A stretch of 38,147 nucleotides of DNA from Collybiopsis luxurians FD-317 M1 (GCA_000827265.1 KN834765.1:790701-828847); one strand, 5' to 3'; counted from the stretch's first letter, positions 20,484 through 32,431 are shown. Numbers and translations: made by a program. Notes: generated from the sequence alone by a model not told the origin.

Positions 20484-21360
20484 GTGATTTGTCTAGATGT
20501 AGGGCTTGGTAATAGACTGCTAGATAGGAGAGATCATTGACCATGAGATTACTGAGCTTATGGATTATCTCAGCTACTTCATCTTTAGAACCTTGGAGCT
20601 TTGTCCTATGAGCTTGAACTTCTGCTTGCAAACCTTCCTTTGACTTTTCCATATTAGGGGTACTAGTAAGCTTGGGAGTAATATCAGAAACTGATCTCCT
20701 CTTCTTGCTTTTCTTGTGTGATCAGTGAGACCTCTTGTAGTACTATTTGTCATTATCAGAGTCCAAATCACTGGAGGAATCTAAGTTGGAATCTGAATTG
20801 CTAGATGAATCTTCATCAGAGTCTTCATCTTCAAATGGTACATTGAATATATGTGGACTGGAAGTGATTAGAGATGTAAACTTGTCTCTGCTGAAATATT
20901 TCTCTACTACTTCATTCACTTCTTCTACCTTCTTATATGGTCCAGCATCCCTTAATGGAAATTTCTTGTCCAATTTGTCTTCTAATATAGCTCTCAGCTT
21001 CTCTGGTATGCCTAACCAGAAGAAACCATGATATTCATGTTCAGAAAGCTTATTCTGCCGGTATAGGGTTCCTGAGAGTGCTAGGTATTTGCATGAATAG
21101 TGTAGCCATTTGGTATTGAAGGTTATTGCATGTCTTGTTACTATGTTTCTTCAACTTGATCTGACATTTCCTTAACTTCTTCACAGTGCTGAATGACTTT
21201 GTCAAGTAAATCACCCATCTGAATGCAGTGAGCATCAGTAAGTATACTTTCAATGTTCTGGATGACTTTTCAAGTGACAACTTTCTGTTTTATCTTTGGC
21301 TTGCTTTTCTTCTCATTGTCACCTTCATCTTCAGTGCCACTATTCTAAAAGAATATGAAC
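20484..21360 (-). pseudogene. Retrotransposon Gag fragment
   Basis: In minus direction, after frame-broken pieces (about 21060-21280), the frame reads SEHEYHGFFWLGIPEKLRAI, then PYKKVEEVNEVVEKYFSRDK. This has the shape of the Gag core of fungal LTR elements. An Asp/Ser-rich acidic stretch and a Lys/Arg-rich stretch follow, then an open helical part (EVAEIIHKLSNLMVNDLSYL) that stops where the TIR element begins. Stops at about 20740 and 20724 fall in the linker. No zinc knuckle remains. The rest of this retroelement is not in the window. Confidence 0.6.
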
Positions 21361-22295
21361 ATTTGACAGGTGGGGAAATTGAGAGACTCACATCTTCATG
21401 CTACACAATCAGCTCATCTATTTTTCCACCCAAGGCTGTATTGGGTTGCACCTTCATCAACAGAAAAAACCCATATTCATGTAGGGCACCAAGACACTCC
21501 TTCCATTGTTCACCTATCTTACCCCATGGGGCTGAAGCATTGGCACAACATTGCTCAATTTGGACAGGGCTAGGGTTCGCTGGGCAATGGGCTGAGAATT
21601 TTATGTCCCACACTGCGAAATTTATGAAAAAATCTTTTTTTAGGTACAACAAATACACTCTAATAGAGTAGCCTCGAATATATGAATGTACCTACTTCGC
21701 AAGCGGAAAACACGTGTAGAGCATTAGTTGAGTGGCTGCAAGACACAATTACGCTTCTCTTGATTGCTGAATGAGGAGATACAAGCGCCTGAGTCGAGTA
21801 CATTGAAAGAGACTTGGCAGCTTGATCATGTTACCGCATCAGAAAAAGCAAGGGTTCATGGATCTCAGATATGTACTTGATGCATGAGTGGGCCAACGCC
21901 AACGTGTGGCAGCACTTGTGCCCTTTTCAGCATGTACATAGCTTTTCTGGACCATTAATGAACCAAAATAATATAAAATGCAAAATTTAGATCAATTTAA
22001 AAATTGCCTGTCTTGGACCAGGCACAAAATCATTGCAGCAGAAACTCGACATTCCATTCCATTTCATGCACTCGTAAACAACTCGATGGCAAGGTCCTGT
22101 ATCCAGATTAGCCCATCTCTCAACTGGCTGTATTTGCTACTTCGGTACCTCTCTCTCCCAAGTTTAGATCTGAATTAGCTATTTGTCATTCTACCGAGGA
22201 ATAGCAATACAAAGTTGCAAAAGAAAAAACAAAAGAAAAAAAAGAAAATCCAAGAAAGTTTCCCATGTGCATAATGCCGGAGAGTAACTAAAACA
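21361..22295. other. Transition from repeat block to gene island; no gene
   Basis: Up to about 21660 the sequence is still CpG-poor with unconvincing ORFs. From about 21690 CG dinucleotides become common and the sequence looks unique. This segment is the 3' flank of the dioxygenase gene. No RNA gene or promoter is recognised. Confidence 0.45.
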
Positions 22296-23574
22296 TCACA
22301 CTTCCGACTCATCCTCGACAAAGAACGACCGATCATCCCTTTTAATTCCAAAAACAAAATTACTATTTAACTGCGTATTCATCTCCCAGTTCTCTCCTCC
22401 AAACGCATTGACGTATCCCGCATCGAGGTGGGACGCGCATCCTCCAGCGGCGTAGATCATAGGTAAGAAATGTTCCGGAGTCCTATACACAGCGAGCAAG
22501 CGTCAATCCAAGTTTAATTTTCATCAAGACTGAATTAACAACTCTGAGAGAAGAAAAATGGGCCAACTCACGGATTACACTTCACAAAATACGGGTGCCT
22601 CAATAACCTACACACCGCCCTCCCCAACCCAGGCCCCGCCTCATTCTTCACCACACTCTCATTTAAACTCTCCCTAAACTCCTTCGCGTACCCCTCAATC
22701 GGCTTCGTCCGCGGCCTCGTATCCTTGTGAATAATAATATGATGCCAAGAAACGGTGTACAGGTTATGGATACCTCCTCCGGAACCGATGAGGAGGATCT
22801 TGTCGTACCGCAAGGAACGAAGGACTTGGCCGACTTTGAGGTGGAAGTAGGGGTCGAAGCGGCCGTTGACGGAGAGGATGGACATGGGCGGGCAGGAGCG
22901 CCAATCGGGGTACATCCAGCGGAGGGGGATCATGACATCTTGGTGCCAGGTTGCCTGGAAGACAAGTTAGCGTAATGAGGTTTGGAAAAAGTCGAATGAG
23001 AGGAAAATGGAACTAACGGTGGGGTTCAAGGAGGCATTGAAACCGGCTTCTTTGAGCATGTCATGGCACCGTGTTGCGAGTTTGGCGTCCGAGTTGATTC
23101 GGTAGTCTTGATACCACTCTAAAATGAAGTAAGATGATCATAAATTTCAGGGAGTGGCGGGCTTGTAAGTTTCTTACCCATAATCTCGTCCGGAACAAAA
23201 GCAACAAAATCCTTTGGTGGGTTCGGGTCGTTGGAAGCAACTGAGCGTCATTAAAATAATCAGCACAGACCACACTTCCAAAGATAAAAACAATTCTCAA
23301 ACTTACTCTCAATTGTATCGTAAGGCGTCTCCCAATGCGCCGCTGCCAGAACCAAAAGTCAGAGCCAGAACTTTCAACTCACCAAAATCAAAGAAAGACT
23401 CGGAATGAGAATCCACTTACACATCCAAACAATCCCCTGGACACCCTCCTTCCTCGCATACTCACCAATCTTCTTATAAAACGCAGTCGTCGGCGTCTCA
23501 TCGACTAACGTGCGCGGAGAGCCATGGGAGACGAAGAAGGTAGCTAGAGGTTTCGTGTCGCTAATGGATGGCAT
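22296..23574 (-). CDS. LigB-type extradiol aromatic ring-opening dioxygenase (4,5-DOPA dioxygenase-like)
   Basis: Six exons (23574-23421, 23342-23307, 23240-23178, 23118-23018, 22954-22572, 22482-22296) give 307 aa, typical for the family. The introns are GT-AG and phase is kept throughout. The family uses a non-haem metal to split the ring of catechols next to the hydroxyls. Metal ligands are visible: His17 (VSHGSP), His54 (MSAHWE), His181 (GSGGGIHNL) and His250 (TPEHFLP). The usual Asp-His-Gly before the PL segment reads TWHQDVMIPLRWMYP (about 120-134), so the expected catalytic His position looks altered. The start ATG at 23574 gives the expected short lead into the first ligand. It lies 358 bp downstream of the FAD monooxygenase on the same strand, which could supply the catechol. 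Not a proven DOPA enzyme. Confidence 0.9.
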
Positions 23575-23932
23575 TATTGATTACTGGAGGCGAGACAGGT
23601 CGACTGAAGCTCTGAATTACATAGATTATTACGTTTAAATCGGTACGGACTGGAGGAGGGGTGGGACTCGGGACTGTCTCCACCTAAATCTCCGCAACTT
23701 CTTGTTGTAATGTTCGGTGAGTCAAAATACCGAGTTTCCTTCAACTAAAATGACGTTTTGAAGCTCCATACTGTTGAAACGTACAGGATATACCGGTCTA
23801 TCGACTCTCTCGAAATGGACAGCTCAAAGTTGAATTTAGAAACGGGCGCTGTCGTTAGCGCCCTACGCGACAGAATTTCTTTGTACTGTACATAGAACCG
23901 TTACATTTGATCGCAGACCCAACGAAGTAGAA
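23575..23932. other. Intergenic: monooxygenase 3' end and dioxygenase promoter
   Basis: 358 bp without an ORF, between two genes transcribed leftward. It should hold the 3' untranslated region of the monooxygenase and the promoter of the dioxygenase. I do not see a clear TATA box or operator. Confidence 0.4.
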
Positions 23933-26322
23933 TTACAACAAGATATTCGCAAAATACTCCTCCACCTCCTTCCACGCCTCAACCCCAATCCCTCCCACTC
24001 TCATCCCAACATGTCCATCCGGACGAGCAACCACGATCGCGCCCTCATTTAAATCAACACCCCATTTCGTATGAAGTGGATGCTCAAACACTAAACCCGC
24101 ATCCGGAGCTGTACGTCTGTACGGCGAGATTATAGGAATGTCGTCGCAGAATGTGTATGCGGGCTTCAAGATTCGTGATGACGAATTTGTGCTGGCCGCA
24201 TCTGAGTCGAGGCGTGGGTACAAGAGCAGGAGCAGCGTCTCTTGGATGACTGGGTCGGATACGGCATTCGCAGCGACGACGGATATGCGGAAGAGTGGAT
24301 GAGAGGGGAGCTGATGATCTCCAGTAATTTGGGGAATGTCATAATAGTTGTAAGAGTAGAGTTTTCGGCCGTCAGGGAAGGAGCAATCATGTTCTGCAAC
24401 ATTCGAATGGCGGGGGATCCGAAGAACAGGCATCTGCTGGGCTATCGACTTCTTCTCGACCTTGATGCTCGTTCCGTACTTTGCAAAGATTGACCCTCCT
24501 GAAGAACGAACATAGTCGTCAAAAAGCTTCAGCTGCTCTTGCTTCTCTGACGCCGCAAAGTCGCCCATGAGGATGTATATTGTGAATCGGCCATCGAACT
24601 GGGGTAGAATGGGAACAGGAACGGAATCTGAAAGTCGAGTAACGACTGCAGGGCGTGTGCGGGACCCGACTACCACACCAGGTTGTCCGATTTCCACAAC
24701 TTGAGGGAGGCCGTCAGCTACCGTCAACATACTAGGCCCATAAACGATTGAGGCACCGGCTTGATACTGCAAAAGAAAAGGTCAACTATTTCATATGACA
24801 GTATTGAAGGGCCACTTACTGCGTAGTTGGCAGCCTGGAACTGGTTCAATTTTTGCAGCCATTCCGCGGTCTTTTCAGAACCAAAGTCATCGACATTCTG
24901 TTGCTCTAAACCGGCGTAGATAGCAACGAGTTTCCGATCCATGTCGATAAGTTCTCCGGCGACGGCTTGACGTTCCAAAGAATACGTTTTGAGTATGTCT
25001 GGTCCAGCGGCACCGTCTAAAACGAGACCGAGTTTCCAGGCAAGATTATGGGCCTCGAGGAGAGCGGTATTGAGACCAAGGCCAGCTAAGACCATTACAG
25101 GGATGAGAATAAAGCGAGAAGGCGAAAAGTAAAACACATTACCTCTTGGGCTATGAGTATGACACGCATCACCTACGAAGAAGACTTTGTCCTCAATACT
25201 ATATTTGTTGATAATCCTTTGACCAACTGCATTGCAAAATCGTCAGAAAATGGGATACTGTATAATTGAGAAGAATGGCCAAACCATCGTAGATTGACCA
25301 CCAGTTCACTTCGTCCCACTCAACATCGTAGGGTCGAAAGATTTCCTTGATCATACGAGTAGCATCCTGTTCTGAAGTCTCCTCTTTTGACTTTTCGATT
25401 TGTATATCAAAACGCGCGGCCGGTTTACCATGTATCGGCTCTCGAGGGATGACAAGAACGATCCCTTTCGTGGATCTCACAACACTGTGTAGGGTGTAAG
25501 ATAAGGATACATTCGGTAAATCAATGACGCCCACCATAATTTCTCCAGGTCTGGATGATTGCTCTTAAGCCCAAGCGCATCTAGAACACACCATGTAACC
25601 GGCAGGGATGCACCTTCTAGCTGTACACCAAACTGAGACGCCCATCTGCGCACGGAGGATTTGGCACCGTCGCAGGCTACGACAAATTTCGTTCGGACGG
25701 TCTGTTCTTCGTTGGTTGTGGTGTGACGAATCAGAACCTGACAAAGGCCATCTGAATCGGGTTTTGGAAGCTCCATCGAAACAAAAGACCAATTCCATCG
25801 CACTCGAAAGCCATCAGAGTGATTTTCGATATCGTGAATAAGAGTCTGTTCTATCAGCCCTTGTCGCAAAGCCAACGAATAGTCCTTGTCGAAATCGAGA
25901 AACTCCGGATAGAATCGAGTGTAAGCAGTACGAACTGCTTGTTCAGGTGAGATCTCCCAGAAGGTGCGCGCGTAAAGCTTTTTCCCCATGTGTTCAAGTT
26001 GTTCTATAGGCATACCGAGGCTTTGCATAAGTTCCATACATCTGATTCAAGCCTATAAGATTCAATGCTACGATGGAACGAAAAACACGCGACTTGCCGG
26101 GATTGGAATGCGTCAGAACGACCAAACTCATGAGAGGAGTGATGTACGGCATCAATTACAAGAGGACAGTGGCCCATTCGCGCGAGAATGGTTGCAGTCA
26201 TGAGCCCTGCCGGTCCTACATTGGCAAATACAATTAGGAAAGGAAAGGTTGAGATGGACGGGTAACAGACCTGCACCCACGACTACAACGTCGTGAATAT
26301 TGGTTTGTACGAAGTCTCTCAT
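23933..26322 (-). CDS. FAD-dependent aromatic monooxygenase (phenol 2-monooxygenase family)
   Basis: Seven exons (26322-26271, 26215-26098, 26041-25535, 25484-25285, 25226-25143, 25085-24820, 24766-23933) encode 686 aa. Fold landmarks: Rossmann GAGPAGL at 16-22, the DG motif VVACDGAKSSVRRW near 180, the second FAD motif GDACHTHSPR at 311, and a C-terminal thioredoxin-like domain ending GAIVVARPDGHVGMRVG. Such enzymes use NADPH and oxygen to put a hydroxyl ortho to an existing phenol hydroxyl, giving a catechol. Intron 2 (26097-26042) has a GC donor (CCG/GCAAGT). No GT site there keeps the frame. Intron 3 restores a conserved stretch (PDLEKLCVVRSTKG) across TG/T. It is divergent from the A-T-R reductase, and the shared 493 bp gap suggests co-regulation. 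Substrate unknown. Confidence 0.92.
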
Positions 26323-26815
26323 GATTAATTCAACAAATGGTGGGTATTCTGCGCGCGATTACAATCTTTAAAGATACCCAGGTCCGAACTAGCAGGGCGC
26401 CACCGTATACTCCGACTGGACGTGTTCCAATTTTAAAGCCTTGTGGCGATGATATGAGACCCAAGGTGAGAAGGCCATGATTTGAGGCACAATATTGGTA
26501 GCGAGATATGGGTGGCGGGAGCAAGTGGTGGTGGTCAAAAGCAGAGCCAAATATCGTGAGAACCTTAAACTCGACGCCTCCCTTCCTCCGTCCTCTACAT
26601 CCATTTGCCATAATTGCAATCATAGCTGATAGCCGTTAGTCCTATATGGTGGCGTACAGCCGTGAATCTAGCACGCAAACCTACCCTAGAACTTTCTCCA
26701 TTCCGTAGCACGAATTTAAACATTCGCCACTACCCCGGCCAAACTCCGGTTGTCCCAAAGTCCGAATCATTATGGCAGTGGATATATTCACTTTCTTGCT
26801 GCGATTTGGCTCGGT
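26323..26815. promoter_or_regulatory. Divergent promoter region between monooxygenase and A-T-R reductase
   Basis: 493 bp separate the two start codons, which point away from each other. Short ORFs here (for example 26389-26619) show no domain. It is the natural place for shared control of the cluster. I looked for CGG-type paired sites of zinc-cluster regulators and saw nothing convincing. Confidence 0.45.
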
Positions 26816-29800
26816 ATGGCGTTTGTCAGACCTCTTCTCAACCTTGGTTATCTTCCGGACGATCCTCAGGGCGTCAACGGTCTTCCTGAGCTAATCGAAT
26901 TCAACGCGAAGCATAATCCTGATCACATCTTTTGTCTTCAAAGCCGGGCAGGGGAGGAATCTTTGCCATGTAGTATAACGTTTGCTCAACTTCAACTGGC
27001 AGTCGAACGGTGCTGCTCCTGGCTAGTAGCTTCTAACGTGACGGACGGTCGGCGGGATGGGGAAGCCTACCCAAATCCCGTGGGCGTACTACTTGGAAGT
27101 GATATTACTATCTTCATCTATATAGCTGCACTTTTGCGAATTGGTACACCAGTAAGAATTTTTTTCTTCTTCGTGTATTCTTCTACTGACTTTCAGCCGG
27201 ACAAAGGTCTTGAGTCTCTCCGCGCGATTAACTTCCAAAGCCATCGCCCATCTTCTCCAAGCAACCTCTGCCAATACTGTCATACAAGATCAACACGTCG
27301 CTCGTCTCTCAAAGGAGGTCGGCCAGCAATCTGACCATATTCGACTAGTCAATGCGTTGAACTTTGAAGACTTTCTGAAACCCAATCACTTAGGTCATTG
27401 TGGACTACCCGTCCCTCCTTCATATATACACCGCGTCCGACATGAGCTCGGAGCTATAATTATGCATTCGTCCGGAACGACAGGTCTTCCCAAACCCATT
27501 TACCATGCCCCTTCGTATCTGCTTGTATATGCTGCCTGTCACCGTATGCCCGAGCGTGAGAAGCCCTACTCGTATAACGTATCTACTCTTCCTCTTTATC
27601 ATGTAAGTCTGTTTTTCTTGTATTTGTAAAGGTTTTGTACTCAATTCTTACACAGGGATTTGGTCTTTTAGCGCCCTCTCTGGCTCTTTCAATAGGATTG
27701 CCCTGCGTTCTACCCTCAGCATCAATAATACCTACTGCGAGGTATGCATTAGCAACGCTCAAGAGCACGAATGCAGGTTCGATGATGTCCGTCCCCTCCA
27801 TCCTGGAGGACATGCTGAAAATGCCAGAGCTGGATGCTCTTGCCACGCTGAAAACTTTGGATTTTATTGCGATTGGAGGTGCACCGATGAAGGAGACTGT
27901 TGGCGCCGAACTGGTCGGAAACGGAGTCAACCTGCTCAATCACTGGGGTCAGTCATTGTTCGCAAAACTGTCAACTCATATTTGCTCATCGAATATTCTA
28001 GGTGCAACTGAGATTGGTGCAATCGCACTAATCCAGCCGATCCCCGACGATTACGATTGGCACTATCTCATACCGCGTCAAGATATCGGTTTAGAATTTC
28101 AGCTGGTCGATGCTAGCACCCGTTCGTACAAACTCGTCGGACATCCTCACGGTTGGAGTGAACCTTTTTACGTGCAGGACGCACTCGAGATGCACCCAAC
28201 TTCCCGCACCACCCAAGTCCGGATACTCGGTCGTACTGACGACTTGGTTGTGCTTGCCACAGGCGAAAAAGTCAGACCAACCATGCTTGAGCAAACCGTA
28301 GCCGAACATCCATTCGTTAAAGACGCGCTGGCATTCGGCGAAGGTCGTCCTCATCTGGGACTGCTAGTCGAAGTCTCTCGGTATTTCGTTGATGAATCGG
28401 ACCGTGGGGCGTTCATCGAGTCCCTCGAACCGTACGTTGAACGAGGAAACTCGTTCACGGACGCGCATGGAAAGATCCTTATGAACATGCTCATCCTCAC
28501 TTTTACCAGCGAAAAACCTTTGATTCGCACGGATAAAGGCAGTCTTGCGCGCAAAGCCAACTATGTTACATTCGATGAGGAAATCCGGCGATGCTACGAC
28601 GAGTTCGAACTCGCCACTGCTTTTCCTTTCCCAAAGAACGATCCGTCTGCACTCCGCGAAGCACTCCGCGCCCTTGTGATGGAGTCGTACAGGGAGGGCA
28701 CAGATTACTTTGTTACTTCATCTGGAGACCGCGTTGACTTTTTCGAAGTCGGCATGAACAGTCTGCAAGCCACTCGACTTCGCGTCTCCATTCAAAACTC
28801 TCTTCGAAAGACCTTGGATCTTCCATCGTTAAACCTAGTCCTCGATTTTTGCTTCCAAAACTCTACCCTGGAGAAGCTTACTAGTGCCGTATCTGTTTTC
28901 ATGGCTGACGAGCATTCTCCTACACCAGATAGCAAACTTTCTGCAGATGGAAAGGAGATGCTGAGGACAGCGAATATGCTTGCGGCGTTCCAGCGGTATG
29001 CTGCAGAGCTCCGTGGGTATCGGAAACAGTTCGTCGATGCTACCCTCGTCCCCTACGTCAATGGGATTAATCATAGCAGGAATGGTTCGCAAGGGAAGGT
29101 AGTGGTCCTAACTGGCTCGACCGGCAGTCTCGGCTCTCTACTCCTGGCACAATTAGTCGCAGATCCGACGGTCATCAAAGTCTTTTGTCTCAACCGACCC
29201 CGCGAAGGTGGACGGGATGCTATGAAGCATCAACGACAGGTCATGGAATCGAGAGGTGTTTGGGTCAATGAAGCGTATTGGGAGAAGGTTGTTTTCTTTG
29301 AAGCACGTATGGGAGAGGCAGGGTTGGGTCTTGACCAGTCCCAGTATCAGGAGGTTTGCCCCTGATTTCCTTCACTTGAATTTCTTGACCAATGATCATT
29401 GAATTACAGCTATTCTCCCTAACACACATTATTCACAATGCCTGGCCAGTAGATTTCAACCGCAGCCTCTCCTCCTTTGATACACATCTCCAAGCAGTCT
29501 GTAACCTGATTCAACTTTGCTTGAGAGCTGCCACAACTGGTCTACAAAGCACCTGCCCTAAACGACTGTTATTCGCCTCTTCGATTGCCGTTGCAGGCCG
29601 GTATCCCATTGTTCATCCCGAGGGGCCAGGTGATGTCCCAGAAGCTGAACTCGAGCCACAATGTACAGATGATTTTGGGTATCCGGAAGCCAAGTGGGTT
29701 TGTGAAAAGATATTGCTCGAGGCGAATGGGTTGTTTGGAACTAGCACTAGCAAGAACGTGGACGAGGATGCGAGGGGACCTTTGCTCCTTACGTCTTCTT

Positions 29801-30394
29801 TGCGTATTGGACAAATGACGGGGCCGGAGGGTTCAGGTGCTTGGAATGAAACGGAGCACTTTCCTATTATCGTTCGCACGTCGCAGATGATCAAAGCATT
29901 ACCTCGTGTCGAAGGCGTGCGTGCTTTTTCTTGTTAATTGAACCGCAGTAGACTCACCAGTATTCTTTTTTCCAATCTAGTCTTTGTCGTGGATGCCTGT
30001 GAACCGCACAGCATCAGTCGTCATCGAACTCTTGTTTTCGATCGGTTTCCGACCCATATATCACCTAGAAAATCCTTCTCGACAATCATGGGCGAGCGTG
30101 CTCGATGGACTAGCTGCGATCTTTGGATCAAAAGATGCACCCCTTCCAATTATCCCGTTCAAGGATTGGCTAGATCGTGCGCGCGCTCTTGGGGAGGATC
30201 CTAGCTACAACCATGCGTTGAAAGTGATGCATTTCTTGGAGCAGGATTTTATTCGGATGGCTTCTGGAACGGTGATCCTTCGGACGGCCGAGTCAAAGTT
30301 GGATTCTCCAACGTTGTTGAGGAGTACGTCTCTTGATAAGAGACATTTGGAGGAGTATGTTGCGTATTGGAGGAAACAGAAGTTCCTCGCCTAG
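26816..30394 (+). CDS. Adenylate-forming carboxylic acid reductase (A-T-R, NRPS-like)
   Basis: Six exons (26816-27151, 27207-27602, 27656-27947, 28002-29353, 29410-29916, 29981-30394) give about 1098 aa in one frame. Adenylation domain: MHSSGTTGLPKP near 200, NHWGATEIG near 342, GRTDDLVVLATGEKVRP near 418 and RTDKGSLARK near 517. Carrier domain: FFEVGMNSLQATRL with the phosphopantetheine Ser595. NADPH thioester reductase: VVVLTGSTGSLGS at about 708-720, HIIHNAWPVDFNRS, and catalytic Tyr883/Lys887 in GYPEAKW. Such enzymes load an acid as AMP ester, bind it as thioester and release an aldehyde. ATG 26816 is the first ATG in frame; the frame upstream has only a TTG. Intron 1 ends at aaag (27206), which restores GTPVLSLSARLT. 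Substrate unknown; an aromatic acid is plausible from its neighbours. Confidence 0.93.
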
Positions 30395-30759
30395 AGGTAT
30401 TAGAAAGTTTATTTTCTCGTAGATCTAAAGAGGTGTTCCAATATGTACCGTATTACTCGAATATTCTCGCTGTTATTGCATCCAAAGCCCGGCGCCTAGC
30501 ATCGATATGTTTGACGTCCAAGGTACTCACGAGCGTCTGAAATTTTTTTTTCCTACCTTCAAAACCCTTTCAAAACCCTCAAAACTCCGAAAACCTCTTT
30601 CCAAACTCTCTCTGCCTAGCTCCAGTTTCAAAAATGTCCGAAAGAGATTCAAGCCCAAAACCCTTGGCTGAAGGCATCCAATTCTCAATATATGTGACAC
30701 TAAGCTTCCAAGTATTCTCAACAGGTTGTCAACCGCCTCCACATATCCGTCAATTCGCC
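30395..30759. other. Intergenic between A-T-R reductase and SDR
   Basis: 365 bp. A pyrimidine-rich stretch with short repeats of the CTTTCAAAACCCT kind (about 30557-30590) precedes the SDR start and may be core promoter. An in-frame ATG at 30634 exists but would add an unrelated N-terminus. Confidence 0.4.
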
Positions 30760-31630
30760 ATGTCCCTAAATGGAAAAGCCGCCATCATCACCGGCTCTTC
30801 GCGCTCCATCGGTGCTGAAATTGCTATCTAACTCGCCAATAAAGGAGCCCTAGTCGTGGTCAACTACGCCGGCAATGCAGAAGCCGCAGAGGCCGTCGTG
30901 CAAACCATTAACTCTAAGGGTGTCGGAAAGGCTATCGCGTTTAAAGCTGATGTAGGCACCATATCTGGCTCTCAAGCACTTCTCGATGCCGCTCTTAGGG
31001 AGTTTGGACGTCTTGATATCCTAGTACTAAATGCGGGCATTATGGGCAGCAAAACTATTGCAGACGTTGACGAAGCATTCTTCGACGCTCATTTCACTTT
31101 GAACGTCAAAGGCCCGCTATTTCTTGTCAAGGCTGCGGCACCCTTTATGACTGAAGGTCTGTTTTTCTTTTCTGCTTGAATGTGGAAAGACACACGCTTA
31201 CAATGGGGTTTAAAGGTGGCCGTATCATCTTTCTTCCCACCTCTCTCACAGTCGCGTCCACCGTCCTTCCAAACGCTGTCGTGTACGTAGCCTCGAAAGG
31301 AGCGATCGAGCAGGCCGCTCGCTCGCTAGCAAAGGATCTTGGTTCGCGAGGTATCACCGTAATCGTTGTCTCACCTGGCCCAGTTGATACACCACTCTTC
31401 CGTGCGGGCAAAAACGAACAGGCGATCAACTTCATTGCGGGGCTCAATCCGTCAAAAAGAATTGGGAGGTCGGAAGATATAGCTCCAGTTGTCGCATTTC
31501 TCCCCAGTCCTGCTGCGGGATGGGTGAATGAGCAAAACATCCGGGTGAATAGGGTAAGTCGAGTCGAGTTTGAACCTTCGTCTCTGGGCGAGACACTGAC
31601 ATTGACCTTTCTCAGGGCTTCACTATATGA
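30760..31630 (+). pseudogene. Short-chain dehydrogenase/reductase with one premature stop
   Basis: Three exons (30760-31156, 31216-31553, 31616-31630) make a 249-residue SDR frame that is intact except for TAA at 30829-30831. Motifs: cofactor loop ITGSSRSIG, LNAGIMG, catalytic Ser in FLPTSLTV, and VYVASKGA with the Tyr and Lys, ending GWVNEQNIRVNRGFTI. It resembles the classical SDR group of 3-oxoacyl reductases and fungal polyhydroxynaphthalene reductases. The stop falls in GAEIAI-stop-LANKGA, where a Gln (CAA) would fit, so one C-to-T change explains it. Reading frame, splice sites and motifs downstream are all kept, so the nonsense change is recent, an allele, or a sequencing error. It is upstream of and parallel to the Dabb gene. 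Confidence 0.85.
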
Positions 31631-31956
31631 AATATCGTAGGTAGTTCGGTAGTCTAGAACTGTTGTATTACTGTCGCGCACGATTTTACATTCCTGTACA
31701 TACTGTACTGAAATTCAACGAGATTTTAATTCGAGTCCGGAAATATCCGTCGAAATACAGAAGAACTCAGTACTACGGGTACCTGAAGCAGTTGTGGTGA
31801 AAGCCGGGGTCGCGGAGTTTGCGGTGGCATGGATTTTCATCGAGTACGCTCGGGAAGTCAGTGGTGCTGCTGACCTCGGAAATGTTCTTACTTAAAAAAA
31901 CTGGCCTCGTTACAAGATAGTTGCCTTAATCGTTAGCTGCTACCTCAGGAGAAGAG
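31631..31956. other. Intergenic between SDR and Dabb gene
   Basis: 326 bp, CpG-containing, no ORF. It holds the SDR 3' flank and the Dabb promoter. No specific motif is claimed. Confidence 0.4.
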
Positions 31957-32431
31957 ATGATTACTTATATTGGTTTGTTCTCTTTTTTGAGATTTCAATA
32001 GGAATTTTCAATGGTTTTATTGGCTGCTGTTGGCTCTCAGTTTTCGTCAAATTCACTCCTGGCTCCACTGAAGAGCAGAAGAAGAGATGGAGGATAGAGA
32101 TTGCAGCTCTGAAAGACAAGATACCTACAATCAAGAACCTCATTGTCGGAGACAAAGTCGGAGGGCCTAGAGGACCAATTCTGGACGGTGGATGGGAGGA
32201 TGGTCAGTCATAGGCCCGGGAATACTTTTCAGTGTTCACGATGCCCTCAAATTGAGGTTGATACTGATCAAACCCATAGCTGCACTTGTCATGTTCGACT
32301 CCGAAGAAGAATACCGAGCGTATGTGACTACCGACGCGCATGCTGCGTACAAGGCAGCCACCGCTGGCATTGTCGGAGGTATGTAGCCGGCAGATCTCTC
32401 TTGATATCCTTCAATGCTAATAGACTGGTAG
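31957..32431 (+). CDS. Small Dabb (dimeric alpha/beta barrel) domain protein
   Basis: Too fragmented to show as one ORF. Four exons (31957-31972, 32041-32202, 32280-32378, 32424-32431) give 94 aa, the normal size of a one-domain Dabb protein. The protein begins MITYIVFVKFTPGSTEEQKK, continues IPTIKNLIVGDKVGGP and ends ALVMFDSEEEYRAYVTTDAH, the conserved last strand and helix. All introns are GT-AG and all phase 1. Family members form dimeric barrels; some act as polyketide cyclases, others are stress-induced or assist unstable intermediates. The context suggests it binds or cyclises a reactive pathway intermediate. The usual N-terminal His of the first strand is Tyr here. It is convergent with the aldehyde-dehydrogenase homologue 139 bp away. 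Confidence 0.82.

Noticed and set aside
26750..26815. Upstream extension of the A-T-R reductase
   Set aside because: The frame upstream starts only with TTG. The first ATG is at 26816 and gives the expected N-terminus.
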